A DNA stretch of 64,000 nt from the NCBI GenBank assembly GCA_951394045.1, contig OX595990.1, forward strand, positions 3,216,549-3,280,548, written 5' to 3'. A model generated the notes under the pieces. That model saw only the letters and a program-made list of their open reading frames with translations, was not told where the DNA came from and did no database searches. The stretch's first letter is position 1. The number at the start of each line of letters is the position of its first letter. Origin of the DNA: Nitzschia sp. DOCU1. Taxonomy: Eukaryota > Bacillariophyta > Bacillariophyceae > Bacillariales > Bacillariaceae. The translations under genes and the position numbers were made by a program. Shown one piece after another: positions 1-9,482 of this stretch.

Positions 1-742
1 ACCGTCTCAGGAGCATCACACGTCCTCAGTATTTGATTTTGAAAATCAGTTCATAACGCCCCTCATGACATCGTGGTCGTTTTCATCGACACTAAATCAG
101 GACTACAATCCCAACAGACAGCGACTCGGTTCCCATTCGAGCGCTAGTACTATTCGAACGACTCAGAGCAACGCTGAGCATCATAATGATAAGAAACGAG
201 CTCTTGGTGATGCTACCAATACGGCACCAGTACTACGTGTCTCAAGGAGTCGGTTCCTTTAAGTAGCGCTATCATCAAGGATCGAATCTTCTTTTCATCG
301 GAACATTTCCGATGATGAGAATCGAACGACCTGCACAAACACTTTCTTATATAATCCATATCCTATAAGATGCGCTCTTATCTTTGCTAGTTTGAAAATT
401 CACCACTGTGTTACACATTACGTAGTGAGTAATTGCACCTTGGTTTTTCCATCGTGATGTCGGGCACCTCGCTGTTCGATCGAATGCCCTCACGAGCGAA
501 GCAACACAGGCGCCAAACCAGAGTAGCCCCAATCCGCCAAATAACGGGAGCATGCACAAGGCCACGCAAGGTACAAAACCTTCCCACATGTTTGCCTTGC
601 ACCAGGTTGCGTGGGCGAGCACGGGTTCAATAAGGGCAACTCTTCAATGTGTTACAAGATGCGTAGGCGACTTGGCTACGCTGTTTTCAAAACGATCATG
701 TTGCCAACCACATTGAACTCGGGTGGCGAACTCAAGTCATGC
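1..742. other. Intergenic, no gene recognised
   Basis: Short open frames only, none with a recognisable motif or a convincing start context. The right end is the 3' flank of the minus-strand transporter gene. Confidence 0.5.
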
Positions 743-2017
743 TTAGATGGCAACGGACGCCATGATTACGGCAACACCCATCCCAACAACTACCAACCCC
801 TGATAGAGTTTCCTTTTGGCAGCCGCTGGTGCCCATTTCCACTCTCCCAAGCCAATGGACCAGATCATTCCCGAAACAAGTGTCACCATCATTAAAATTG
901 GCCACGCCACACTGGCAGCCATGTCGGAAGGCAAGTATGTATTAGCATATCCATATAGGTGGATATGAGAGACCCAAGGAACCGAAGTCGTCAGTAGAAG
1001 CAAAACATGCCGGTACCAAGGACACTGGTACAGTCTCGAGAGCGGAATATCGGGTGGATTGCTATAGATCCCATATATGATGGAAACGGGAGCTCCCAAG
1101 GAAATGGCGAATAGCCAAATAACTGCGCTAGTACCACTAGGAGGTGTCGAGCCTGGCCCAGTGTTAGATTCGGCCAGCGCAATCATTTCATCCCCAAAGA
1201 CAAACGCAAACTGCAATTGCGTCGCGAACACTCCAGCAATAACGCAAACAGCAACCTTTTGAAACGTAGAGGGGCCCTCCTCATCGTCATCGGTGGAAGG
1301 TTCAACTTTAGGGTCTTCTTTCGATTCTGGTTGTTCGGAGATAGGAGTTTTTGACGCCGAATCCTGTTCCATAGGCACACTTTCTTCCATCTCTGATTCA
1401 TCCACAGCGGCAGCAACGGAATTACGAAGAGACATTGAAACGGTGTTATGGTACATCGTTCGTCGCCGAATCCGCTGGTCGCGCTCGGCAGCATCTCGCA
1501 GCTGCAAACTTTGAACCGAAAGAGCCAGACCCAGGCAGCTCACCACTAGTCCAGCCACCACCATGGTCCCCGCGGCAGTAGCAATGGCACCTTCCAAGCA
1601 AAGTGGCAAGAAGGTCCCCAGCACCATGATGACTCCCATGCACAAGTTTGTTCCCAGCCCCACTCCAGCGATTTTGCAGGCGATTCCAAAGCCGAGACTG
1701 CCCACGCCCCACAAAAGGGAGAAAATGCACACCATGGAAATTTCAAGAGCCGACGACTCCTGCACAATGTACTGCACTCGTTTCGGACCTCCTGCCCAGT
1801 ACAAGCATACTGGAATGTTAATGACCACCGAGTAAACTTGAAAGAGGAGCCACGCCAAGTGATGCGACAGGTCCACTTGGTCCGAGCCTTTTCGGCCCAC
1901 TGCCAGTCCATGAATGGGATTGAAGGAGGCATTCCAGGATCCATTGCAAGCACCGGCGATGACCACGAGAGCCAGGCCGGCAGCGATGGTACCGCCGCTA
2001 CTCGAGTCTTCCGCCAT
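743..2017 (-). CDS. RhaT-like multi-spanning membrane transporter
   Basis: 424 residues, about ten hydrophobic segments, with a charged Ser/Glu-rich cytosolic loop (roughly residues 190-250) between two groups of helices. The start at 2017 is chosen because the ATG lies in ACCATGGCGG; the frame is open further upstream but without a better ATG. The segment around residues 105-150, LLWGVGSLGFGIACK followed by a Gly-rich helix ending LGTFLPL, resembles the L-rhamnose/H+ symporter RhaT family of the drug/metabolite transporter superfamily, where MWGIGNINYG-type sequence stands at the same place. The early GSWNASF motif also fits that family. The substrate cannot be deduced; a sugar or metabolite carrier is the reasonable guess. 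A TACCAGGTA palindrome flanked by two GTACs lies 163 bp upstream of the start, the same element seen before the cupredoxin genes of this window. Confidence 0.6.
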   Translation of the reverse strand: MAEDSSSGGTIAAGLALVVIAGACNGSWNASFNPIHGLAVGRKGSDQVDLSHHLAWLLFQVYSVVINIPVCLYWAGGPKRVQYIVQESSALEISMVCIFSLLWGVGSLGFGIACKIAGVGLGTNLCMGVIMVLGTFLPLCLEGAIATAAGTMVVAGLVVSCLGLALSVQSLQLRDAAERDQRIRRRTMYHNTVSMSLRNSVAAAVDESEMEESVPMEQDSASKTPISEQPESKEDPKVEPSTDDDEEGPSTFQKVAVCVIAGVFATQLQFAFVFGDEMIALAESNTGPGSTPPSGTSAVIWLFAISLGAPVSIIYGIYSNPPDIPLSRLYQCPWYRHVLLLLTTSVPWVSHIHLYGYANTYLPSDMAASVAWPILMMVTLVSGMIWSIGLGEWKWAPAAAKRKLYQGLVVVGMGVAVIMASVAI

Positions 2018-2306
2018 GGTCAATTTATATGTTGTGGGAATGAGAGGAAGGCAATGCGGCTGATCGCCATGAGGCGAAAAAGGGGGACAGTGGTACAAGA
2101 ATCGCAAGCAAAAGAGAGGGGGAAGAAAAAGTGGACATTCGACCACAATACCCGCCTTACACGCTAGTAGCTACAGGCGTACCAGGTACTCACTCTTTTC
2201 GCCGCACACACAAACTTCAAACGACAATCGCATTGCTGCGATAGCTCCTCAGGGTAGGATAGCTAAAGCGCACAAGTAGTACATCAGTGCAACAACAAAA
2301 TCTAAG

Positions 2307-4001
2307 TTATCTGTCAAAATGGCTATAGAAGGACTCTGCACTGTCTGCCACGGACCTTGGCGAAGTGTCCGAATGCAGCGTCGCCTTGACCAATGCCACC
2401 ATTTGCTTGGCGTTTTCATCTTCTAGTTCATGGATGCGGTCTTGCAATGCCTCGTTCTCCCTTTGCAACCCATGGAGTTTAGCGTTGTCGTGACTCAACT
2501 TGGAAGTGGCCACTGCCAAGGCTTCCTTTCGCTTCTCGTTTTTGTAATGTAATTCGTTGATCTTGGCTTCCAAGTCTAATCGAATGGATTGTTCCGTCTC
2601 TTCCAAATCTGCTAGTCTCTCTGAGTATTCAATCTTGATGCGTTCAATTTCCAATTTCAGCTGCTCGTTTTCGATTCGCAACGCTGCAGACGTTTCTTCG
2701 GACATGCTTGGAGGATCGCGCGAGTCGACTGTTGTTGTGCCATCCACTTCCTCTTGAATCGGATCACGGGATGCATCTGAATTCATTTTACTGAGTTGAT
2801 CCTTCAACGCCCCATTTTCCCTTCGAAATGCAGACAGCTGATCCTCGAGATCTTCCACCTTGACAGATGCCGTTGCGACGGCGGCGGTAATAGCAGCAGC
2901 AACGGCTGCCTTTATCTTCCTATTCTCGGTTTCTATCTCATCTAGTCTGAATTCTAAGCGTTGTTTCTGCTCCTGGTTCTCCTCGATCGTTCTTTCCAAT
3001 TCATCATTCTTGTCGTGTAATTCGGAAACTAGGTCTTGCCAGCACTTGATGGATGCCGCTTCGGCACCAGCGGCGGCACTCGTTGCGGCAGCGGCCCCAG
3101 CCAACTTTGTCTTGGTCTCATGATTTTCTTCTTCAAGCTGTTCAATTTTACATTGAAGATTAACTGTGAGATCCTTGGCCTCTTCCAGTTGTCTGGACAA
3201 TGCGTCGTTCTTGATCTGTAATTCTGCAACCTGTTGTTCTAGATCTTTGATCTTGACAGTTTCCACCGCTGACCCCGTAGTGTCTTGAACAGCTGATAGC
3301 TCCTTGAATCTACGACTTGTTTCTTCGGGTTTTTCAATTTCTCCTCGGTGGGAGTTTTGCGCCGTTTCAAGGATTTCCTTTTCGTTGTCCAGTTGCTTTT
3401 GCAGGGACTCTATTTCCTTCCTAAGTCGTTTGATTTCCATTGCCGCTTGCTCGCTCGATTTCTTTGCTGTCTGATTTTTCGCTGTCTCTAGTTGATTTTG
3501 TAGTGACTCATTTTCTTCTCGAAGTCGTTGAATTTCCACCGCGTCAGCAGCGCTAGCCGTGCTTGCGGCAGCAGTTGCAGCTGCTGGCGCTTTGGGGATA
3601 TTTTCATTTTCAGCCTGCAGTGATTTGCTCGTGGATTGAAGTTCGGATACAATGCTCCACTCGTTGGCCCTTTCAGGATTCCCTTCCATTTGTTTCAGCT
3701 GCTTTTTCCTCGCCTCCACTTCATTTTCTATTTTTTCCAAATGCGACGCTTCAGCTGCAATTCCCTTTGCCGCCGCTGCCAGCGCCTTCTTCGTCTTTTC
3801 GTTCTCTTCTTTCGAGTCTTGGACCCTACTATTGGCCCAGTCTAGTTGCGATTGTGATTGTTGGAGTTTCGGATTGTTGTCAACACTGGAGGAAGTTACC
3901 CCGACTTCCCGACTGACTTCACCATGCGCCTTCTTTTTTTCAAGTCCACGTCGACGTTCCTCTCCTCGCCGCACCTTCAAAAGGCCGACCAAGCGCCCCA
4001 T
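2307..4001 (-). CDS. Long coiled-coil protein with alanine-rich linkers
   Basis: 564 residues counted from the ATG at 4001 (the frame extends to a GTG at 4016, which is not used here). Nearly all of the protein is heptad-type coiled coil rich in Glu, Lys, Gln and Leu, with repeated phrases such as LRxENExLQxQL and VxELxxKNDxLxxxIE. The coil is interrupted about every 70-110 residues by short Ala/Thr/Ser stretches, for example AAVAAAITAAVATAS and APAAATAAASTASAA, giving a modular pattern of coil, alanine linker, coil. A basic N-terminus (about residues 1-30) precedes the coil and the C-terminus ends SFYSHFDR. No enzymatic domain or family was recognised; a structural or scaffold role is inference. 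It is transcribed divergently from the Nudix gene across a 432-bp spacer. Confidence 0.75.
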   Translation of the reverse strand: MGRLVGLLKVRRGEERRRGLEKKKAHGEVSREVGVTSSSVDNNPKLQQSQSQLDWANSRVQDSKEENEKTKKALAAAAKGIAAEASHLEKIENEVEARKKQLKQMEGNPERANEWSIVSELQSTSKSLQAENENIPKAPAAATAAASTASAADAVEIQRLREENESLQNQLETAKNQTAKKSSEQAAMEIKRLRKEIESLQKQLDNEKEILETAQNSHRGEIEKPEETSRRFKELSAVQDTTGSAVETVKIKDLEQQVAELQIKNDALSRQLEEAKDLTVNLQCKIEQLEEENHETKTKLAGAAAATSAAAGAEAASIKCWQDLVSELHDKNDELERTIEENQEQKQRLEFRLDEIETENRKIKAAVAAAITAAVATASVKVEDLEDQLSAFRRENGALKDQLSKMNSDASRDPIQEEVDGTTTVDSRDPPSMSEETSAALRIENEQLKLEIERIKIEYSERLADLEETEQSIRLDLEAKINELHYKNEKRKEALAVATSKLSHDNAKLHGLQRENEALQDRIHELEDENAKQMVALVKATLHSDTSPRSVADSAESFYSHFDR

Positions 4002-4433
4002 GGCGGCTTTCAACACGTAATAGTACCGAGTAAATGCAGCTATAAGCTTACTATCGAGGCTATCCTATGGGTGGATGGATGCAGCAAGAAGATAACAACT
4101 CGGGCCGGCCTCGTTCAGGATTTTCGGCGAACCGTTTCCGCGATACGGGGTCTTTCCTCGTAGAATTCCATCCAACACGTGGAACTCCTGGGGAGCTCCC
4201 CTCCTGTTGACGGTGAATCTTTGATGATGATTCCAGATTCCTTGCTGTGCAAGCCGAGCATGCCCTACCCCAATATGACTGACTCACGAGTCCTCCCAGT
4301 TCCCGCCAAAAGAAAGAGATGAGCACGATCTCTGGTCGCTGTCCACTTCTCTTCTTGTCACACTTCGAAGCAGATACGTTCTAGTTACCGCATCTTTGAT
4401 CCTTCCCTTCCCAGCAGGACGTCCTTCGCAAAA
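4002..4433. other. Divergent promoter spacer
   Basis: 432 bp between the starts of the minus-strand coiled-coil gene and the plus-strand Nudix gene; both promoters must lie here. No TATA box or repeat stands out. Confidence 0.4.
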
Positions 4434-4904
4434 ATGGCATCGACAACTGTCGTTCGAGTCGGCGTGGGAGTGCTTGTCCAAGACCCGAGTAACCCCACCA
4501 AAGTGTTTTGTGGGATTCGCAAGGGCAGCCATGGTGCCGGATCCTTGGCGTTGCCAGGCGGCCATTTAGAAATGTACGAGAGCTGGGAAGATTGCGCCAA
4601 GAGAGAAATACTGGAAGAGACTGGTTTGGAACTAGACGATGCCTCGCTGGAATTTGGGCATGTGACCAATGATCCAATGCCGAATGAGGGAAAGCACTAC
4701 ATTACAATCTTTATGATGGCCAAGTGCCGGGCAACCCAGCCACCACAAGAGGCCAAGACGTTGGAACCTGACAAATGTGAAGGCTGGAATTCTTATAGTT
4801 GGGAAGAATTGAAGGTATACAGAGAAAAGGGCAAATTGTTCGGTCCCTTGCATCGGTTGGTGGGCGAAAGCCCAAACAAAGTGATGTCGTTCTTGGGTTG
4901 CTAG
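4434..4904 (+). CDS. Nudix hydrolase, NUDT15-like
   Basis: 156 residues, the usual size for a single-domain Nudix enzyme. The full Nudix box GX5EX7REUXEEXGU is present at about residues 42-64 (GGHLEMYE...REILEETGLE), so the metal-binding glutamates are intact. The N-terminal strand VGVGVLVQD, the RKGSHGAGSLALPGGHLE stretch and the HYITIFMM strand after the box closely follow NUDT15 and plant NUDT1, which hydrolyse nucleoside triphosphates such as oxidised or modified dGTP. Substrate is inferred from family only. No targeting peptide is evident, so cytosolic or nuclear location is likely. It is a single exon in a plain AAAATGG start context. Confidence 0.9.
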   Translation: MASTTVVRVGVGVLVQDPSNPTKVFCGIRKGSHGAGSLALPGGHLEMYESWEDCAKREILEETGLELDDASLEFGHVTNDPMPNEGKHYITIFMMAKCRATQPPQEAKTLEPDKCEGWNSYSWEELKVYREKGKLFGPLHRLVGESPNKVMSFLGC

Positions 4905-5870
4905 ACCCAGCAACATGTTATTTTCGGCCGTATTCGAATTGAAGAAGCGAATCATTCAGTATTTCCCACCCTTTGGCTGAATTCTTTGGCCTATCTTGGA
5001 CAGTGCAAGCTTGTTAGTCCATATCTACAAGCCGAAGGCTCGAGTATCAATACCCACAGTGCGATCGAAATGAAAATCGTGCCGTTGTGTTCGTATTGGT
5101 AGGGATTGGCAAGAAGTGTGACTTTTTGTGACTTGCAAATGAACACCGCCAGCGACGTTGGAGTAGCACTCCTTTCCTGATATTCCAGTGTCTCGCGCTG
5201 CTACATGTTTTCTGCTGGATCACTCTGGTGTATTGTAACAAGCTTAATACTTGGGATTTGTCTTTCACGTTCGATATGAAATGCCATGTATTTTCAGAAC
5301 GAAAAGAAAGGCCAGCATAGAGGAGTAGCTCGTCGAGAAAAGTGCAAGTTCACAGGGCAGAGGATGAACACGTGCATAGTACTTTGTAGCACCCTCGTGG
5401 TATTAGCTTAGGATCTTATTGGCATTGTAATCTCCTCTTGACTGCTCTCCTTATAAGTAGTTGAGATCACCCTTGGGCTAGCTAGTAGAGACTGATAGAT
5501 GCTACTTTTTCCTCGCCGGGAGGTGGCGTCAGGGTCAGGGGTCAATTGTTCGCAACGTTCCCCACAATTGACCCCTGGTCAGGGTTGGGTGACGGCGGTA
5601 TCGTGTTGGCACGAAAGGTGAGCGCCGCTCGCCGGACCCAAAACTATTACATGATATCAACGATCGGATCGCGTCGCGCCGGCAATGCCGCAATGATACC
5701 GTACTGCCTCGCACCTGCCACCAAAAGCGAAAAAAATGCTGCTTAGACTACGGAGGTGACTGCCGACTCTGGAAACACATCTTGCCCTCTATTAAACACA
5801 GATCGACCTGCAAGAGACCGTGCAGACTTTGTATCTTTTCTTGCGATCGTGAAAAGTGAGATTAAGCACC
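4905..5870. other. Intergenic, contains a strong inverted repeat
   Basis: 966 bp without a supported gene. It holds a perfect 14-bp inverted repeat at 5536-5577 (separate entry). The open frames here are short and lack motifs. Confidence 0.5.
5536..5577. repeat. Perfect 14-bp inverted repeat (hairpin)
   Basis: CAGGGGTCAATTGT at 5536-5549 is matched exactly by its reverse complement at 5564-5577, leaving a 14-nt spacer. It lies about 300 bp before the Cys-rich membrane protein gene. It could form a hairpin in RNA, be a binding site for a dimeric protein, or be a transposon remnant. Confidence 0.8.
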
Positions 5871-6581
5871 ATGAAGTTAGCTCTCTTGACCCTTGCCACA
5901 ACTGCCGCATACGCTTCGAAACGATACGAGGAGCCCACACGCCATGTCGAGGGGCGCTTTCTTGAACAACAGTACAACATAACGCTAGGTTCAGCCTGGG
6001 CGGATAAAGGGAGAGATTGTGATGTCGGCTTTGACGACTTCTACGGCGAATACTCTTTGCAGTGCAAGAGTTGCACAGACCAGGCCTGCATTGTGCAAAA
6101 CTGCACTGTGAGTCTCAACTCGGAAGTTATGGACTGTTCGCTTTGTATGTTTCCGATTACGGACAGTGACTATGACGAGTTTTGCATTGACATGGACTGC
6201 AATTCAACCCAATATCTTGAAGATGGGGCCGCTGGTGACGCCTGTGTCTGCGAAAAGGTTTCGATCGATGATACGGTATGCGATGCTTGCTCCTTATGTT
6301 CGAGTAAAACCGACATCTATGATCATTTGGGGACCGGAAAGGTCGACTATGCCTTGCAAGCTGTAAACCTTGAGTGCTCAGGAGCAAACAATTCCGCTTC
6401 TTGTCCATCTGACGCCTATACCTCCAGGAATTTCTCTGAGCTGCAGCCTTACGTCGTTGCTGGCGCTGTTGGTGTGTTCGTCAGTGTTCTTGCAATATGC
6501 TATTATTGCTCCAAACGGGAGAAGAAAGTAGAATCCAAAAAAATCAGACTTGTCTACGCACACACTGACGATTTCGCATGA
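5871..6581 (+). CDS. Cys-rich type I membrane protein, function unknown
   Basis: 236 residues starting at the ATG at 5871 (context CACCATGA). Residues 1-15, MKLALLTLATTAAYA, form a signal peptide. The ectodomain (about 16-195) has more than twenty cysteines, many in CxxC or CxxCxxxxC pairs (for example CKSCTDQAC, CSLC, CDACSLC), and several N-glycosylation sequons (NIT, NCT, NST, NNS, NFS). A hydrophobic helix at about 196-216 (VVAGAVGVFVSVLAICYY) is followed by a short basic tail. The topology is therefore extracellular or lumenal with a small cytosolic tail. The family was not recognised; similar Cys-rich single-pass proteins are frequent in diatoms, but no function can be assigned. Confidence 0.75.
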   Translation: MKLALLTLATTAAYASKRYEEPTRHVEGRFLEQQYNITLGSAWADKGRDCDVGFDDFYGEYSLQCKSCTDQACIVQNCTVSLNSEVMDCSLCMFPITDSDYDEFCIDMDCNSTQYLEDGAAGDACVCEKVSIDDTVCDACSLCSSKTDIYDHLGTGKVDYALQAVNLECSGANNSASCPSDAYTSRNFSELQPYVVAGAVGVFVSVLAICYYCSKREKKVESKKIRLVYAHTDDFA

Positions 6582-6977
6582 TATCGTTCTGGGAGAACGA
6601 TGCAAGAAGGTGGTAGCAATTGCAAGTCGGCATGGGAAGACAGTAAATCTCGAGTGAGCACCATGCTATACATCTTTGAAAGACAAGTTCGTAGACGTGC
6701 GAGCCTTTTTGTCGTGGTTCCTGCCCATACGTGGCAAAGGGCGACTTACACTCTACAACTACTACCGAAGACAGCACATGAAATGTTTGTGCAACCAAGC
6801 ATATTCATACAGTCTATAGTACGTCTTTGACATCGTGTTTTCGATCATGTACACATCACATGCTCGAATCAGGGCTCGCATTGCCGATTCTACGGGTTGG
6901 CTATTTCATAGGACAGAATTGCACCCCAACTGTTCATGACATTCAAAACAAGTATCATGACAGAAGAAGGACGTTCT
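6582..6977. other. Convergent 3' spacer
   Basis: 396 bp between the ends of two convergent genes. Nothing beyond 3' flanking sequence was recognised. Confidence 0.45.
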
Positions 6978-8372
6978 TCACCCACACAAATCCCATCCTT
7001 CAGCTTTCAACTTGTCGAGACTTTTTTCTAGCGCAATCTTGTTCAACTCGTGCTGCATTTGCACATCCACTTGAAATCGTCGTTCAGAAAGATCTTCCAA
7101 GACCCCTGCCTTCATCGTCTCCACAGTGCCAAGAGCTGCAACAACTTCTTGTTCCACGGGACGCATAGAAGACCAAGAGATTTGTTGGCCGCAGCCGGAC
7201 TCGATTTGAGCATCGGCGTGTTTGCGATGAATCCCATTCGCGGGGTTTTGATTTGACGACTGGGCAGAATTCCAGAGTCGACTGAACTGGTGGATCACAA
7301 CAGTCCAACGGCCACCAGCCATAGACCAATCAATACCGAAATAGCGAAGCGATGGAGTCTGATGATTGAAGTCCTTCGTTGTAGAAAGTGCACCACACCT
7401 CGGTTTGCCATCGCATCCTTCTACCTTGACGTAGACAGCACCACAATGGTTGCAGGCTCGATAGTGGTTGCGAGCGTCGTTTAAATCAGTGACGTTCCAG
7501 GACAGAAAAACGTTCGTCCTTTCCACAAACTGCTTGACCTTGACAGAAAGCGACGCACCTGCCTGAGCGTAGCATATGGTTTGTTCATCAAGCGTCAACG
7601 AAGCCGCATCACGAAACACCTGTTCCTTGCTATCACGAACCATGGCCGCCACGGCTTGCTGAATATCCATTATAGCGATATCGTTATCATAGCTCTTCGC
7701 CAATCCGTTGTTCGTGATACTATTGCAGTATTCCTTGGCCGCCTCGATCTTGGCGTAGATCTCTCGAATGGACTTTCCAATATGTCTCGATGCCTTGGAG
7801 CGGACAGCAAGTTGAGCCACATGCTCAGTTTGCAGCTCAATGCGGCGAGGCTCAGGCAGAAGAGTGCCTTTCACAAAATCGTCAATCAGAGTCGGATCCG
7901 TGTGCAATCCCACAACGGCGATCTTGTCGACTTCGATGCCTGCAAGCCGAGACACCGAAGACTTCAGACTATCTTCGTTAAAGCCTTCCTTGGATTGTTC
8001 AACATCCGCATGAGTGATGATAATTCGAACCATTTCCTCGCCGACCATGTCTATGATATCATTGATTTGATCATCTACGATGTCACCGTCACGGCCACAT
8101 CTGATCACAAGGTAAACGCCAGACAGGGGACTGAACTCGAGGGCGAGCTTCTGTGCCCCAATATGACACGCCACATCTTCTGTAGGACCTAGCCCGGGCG
8201 TATCGAGAACAAATATACCATGACGCTTTGAAATACCGTACTCCACAGTCCTGGTGACACTTTTACAGCCGCCTCTAGAGGCATGATGGGTGCCACAGAC
8301 CTTATTGAGGACACGGGTCTTCCCATGGCCCATCTTGCCAACAAGGGCAACGCAATGCTCCAAGCGAGGCAT
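6978..8372 (-). CDS. AIG1/GIMAP-like P-loop GTPase with C-terminal zinc-type motif
   Basis: 464 residues from the ATG at 8372; the frame opens at a GTG at 8390, six codons earlier. The N-terminal G domain has G1 GKMGHGKT at residues 12-19, a G2-type Thr in SVTRTVEY, G3 DTPGLG near residue 55 and a G4-like THAD near residue 105 in place of the usual N/TKxD. This pattern and the length match the AIG1/GIMAP and related TRAFAC GTPases, which act at membranes in immunity and trafficking. The second half is mostly helical and carries CNHCGAVYVKVEGCDG..RCG near residue 310, a zinc-ribbon-like arrangement that I recall from some protist AIG1-type proteins. Helical repeats follow to the C-terminus WDLCG. 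Role in the cell is unknown. Confidence 0.75.
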   Translation of the reverse strand: MPRLEHCVALVGKMGHGKTRVLNKVCGTHHASRGGCKSVTRTVEYGISKRHGIFVLDTPGLGPTEDVACHIGAQKLALEFSPLSGVYLVIRCGRDGDIVDDQINDIIDMVGEEMVRIIITHADVEQSKEGFNEDSLKSSVSRLAGIEVDKIAVVGLHTDPTLIDDFVKGTLLPEPRRIELQTEHVAQLAVRSKASRHIGKSIREIYAKIEAAKEYCNSITNNGLAKSYDNDIAIMDIQQAVAAMVRDSKEQVFRDAASLTLDEQTICYAQAGASLSVKVKQFVERTNVFLSWNVTDLNDARNHYRACNHCGAVYVKVEGCDGKPRCGALSTTKDFNHQTPSLRYFGIDWSMAGGRWTVVIHQFSRLWNSAQSSNQNPANGIHRKHADAQIESGCGQQISWSSMRPVEQEVVAALGTVETMKAGVLEDLSERRFQVDVQMQHELNKIALEKSLDKLKAEGWDLCG

Positions 8373-9482
8373 GATTGACTTGAATCTCACAAAAGTTTAA
8401 TGGGAAAATAATGTGCCAAACGCTCGTTTCGCGGTAAACTGCGAAGACGTCGAGTCACGGGCCTGAGAAGGGCACTTAACACCGTGGGAGGGCGGAGCAG
8501 TTTCCAATCACAAATCGAAACGACAAAAAACCAAGACTCTGGGTCAAAGCCCCAACGTGGGCAGCGTATATGATTGTTTTCGCAACGTCGGCCTAGATCC
8601 ACACGCTCATTCTTCCTTGAGCCAAAATGTCCGATCATCGTTGGCCCTCACTATTTATGCTTGTCAACGGAAAATAACATATCGTAGAAACCGCAACGCC
8701 AACAGGTGATCTGGCGAGAATCAGGGGCGCAAATTCCGATACGAGGATCGCATCGTGCATTTAAACAAATCCTCCACGTTTCACGAATGGCTTATAGAGC
8801 GACTGCTACTCGTAGTAGAGAGAGATGAAAGGCTTTAATGTCCTGCCGGCCGAGTAAGTAGCAGGTCGACCCAAAAGGATCCAGTAGGGAAAGTCCCTCT
8901 TGCTGTTGCTCCCGCCATCAGCAAGACTATCATGTCCCGGAAAAGCTTCGATCTTTTTGTTGCCGATGCCGCCAATAACCTTCCTCCGTGCTGGATACAT
9001 CATCACTCTCCCCATCATCCGCTCAACTATCCCAGGATAGCGACATTTGCGAAAGCATCGCCAATAAAGTCCATTCCAATGAGTCAGCTTCCGATCCTCC
9101 CGCCCCACGGAAGGAGAAGCCTCGGGAGGCTTCTAAAACCAACTTGAACTGGAGACTCCTTTCATAATAAGTGATTCTGTTAACTTCTTGAGCCTGAAGC
9201 CCCCCTATGTAACCAGTATTCGTAGTTTCTCAGTTAATGAACCGTATCGACGTTCCATGCCCTGCTAGTAGGAAGTCATGTTCTGGATGACGTAAGCGTT
9301 CATATATGCCTCGGCGTGTAGAACGTGCTGCCAGTAATAGCGCTCACCTAAAGGTCCAGTAATAGCGCCGCCCGACCGAATACTTCTCAGTTTGCTGGTT
9401 GCGCAATGAATTGATTTCCACCCTTTTGAAGTTTGTTGACCCCCTTACTACTATCATAGAAGAGACACACAACAACAATACC
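8373..9482. other. Intergenic, divergent promoters
   Basis: 1.1 kb between divergent genes. It contains a perfect hairpin at 9116-9133 and the 13-base string CCAGTAATAGCGC twice, near 9331 and 9357. No coding motif was found in its short frames. Confidence 0.45.
9116..9133. repeat. Perfect 8-bp stem hairpin with 2-nt loop
   Basis: GAAGCCTC followed by GG and its exact reverse complement GAGGCTTC. It is short; a structural or binding role is only possible. Confidence 0.6.

Noticed and set aside
7581..8192. 203-codon plus-strand frame inside the GTPase gene
   Set aside because: Lies opposite a gene with clear GTPase motifs and has no motif itself.
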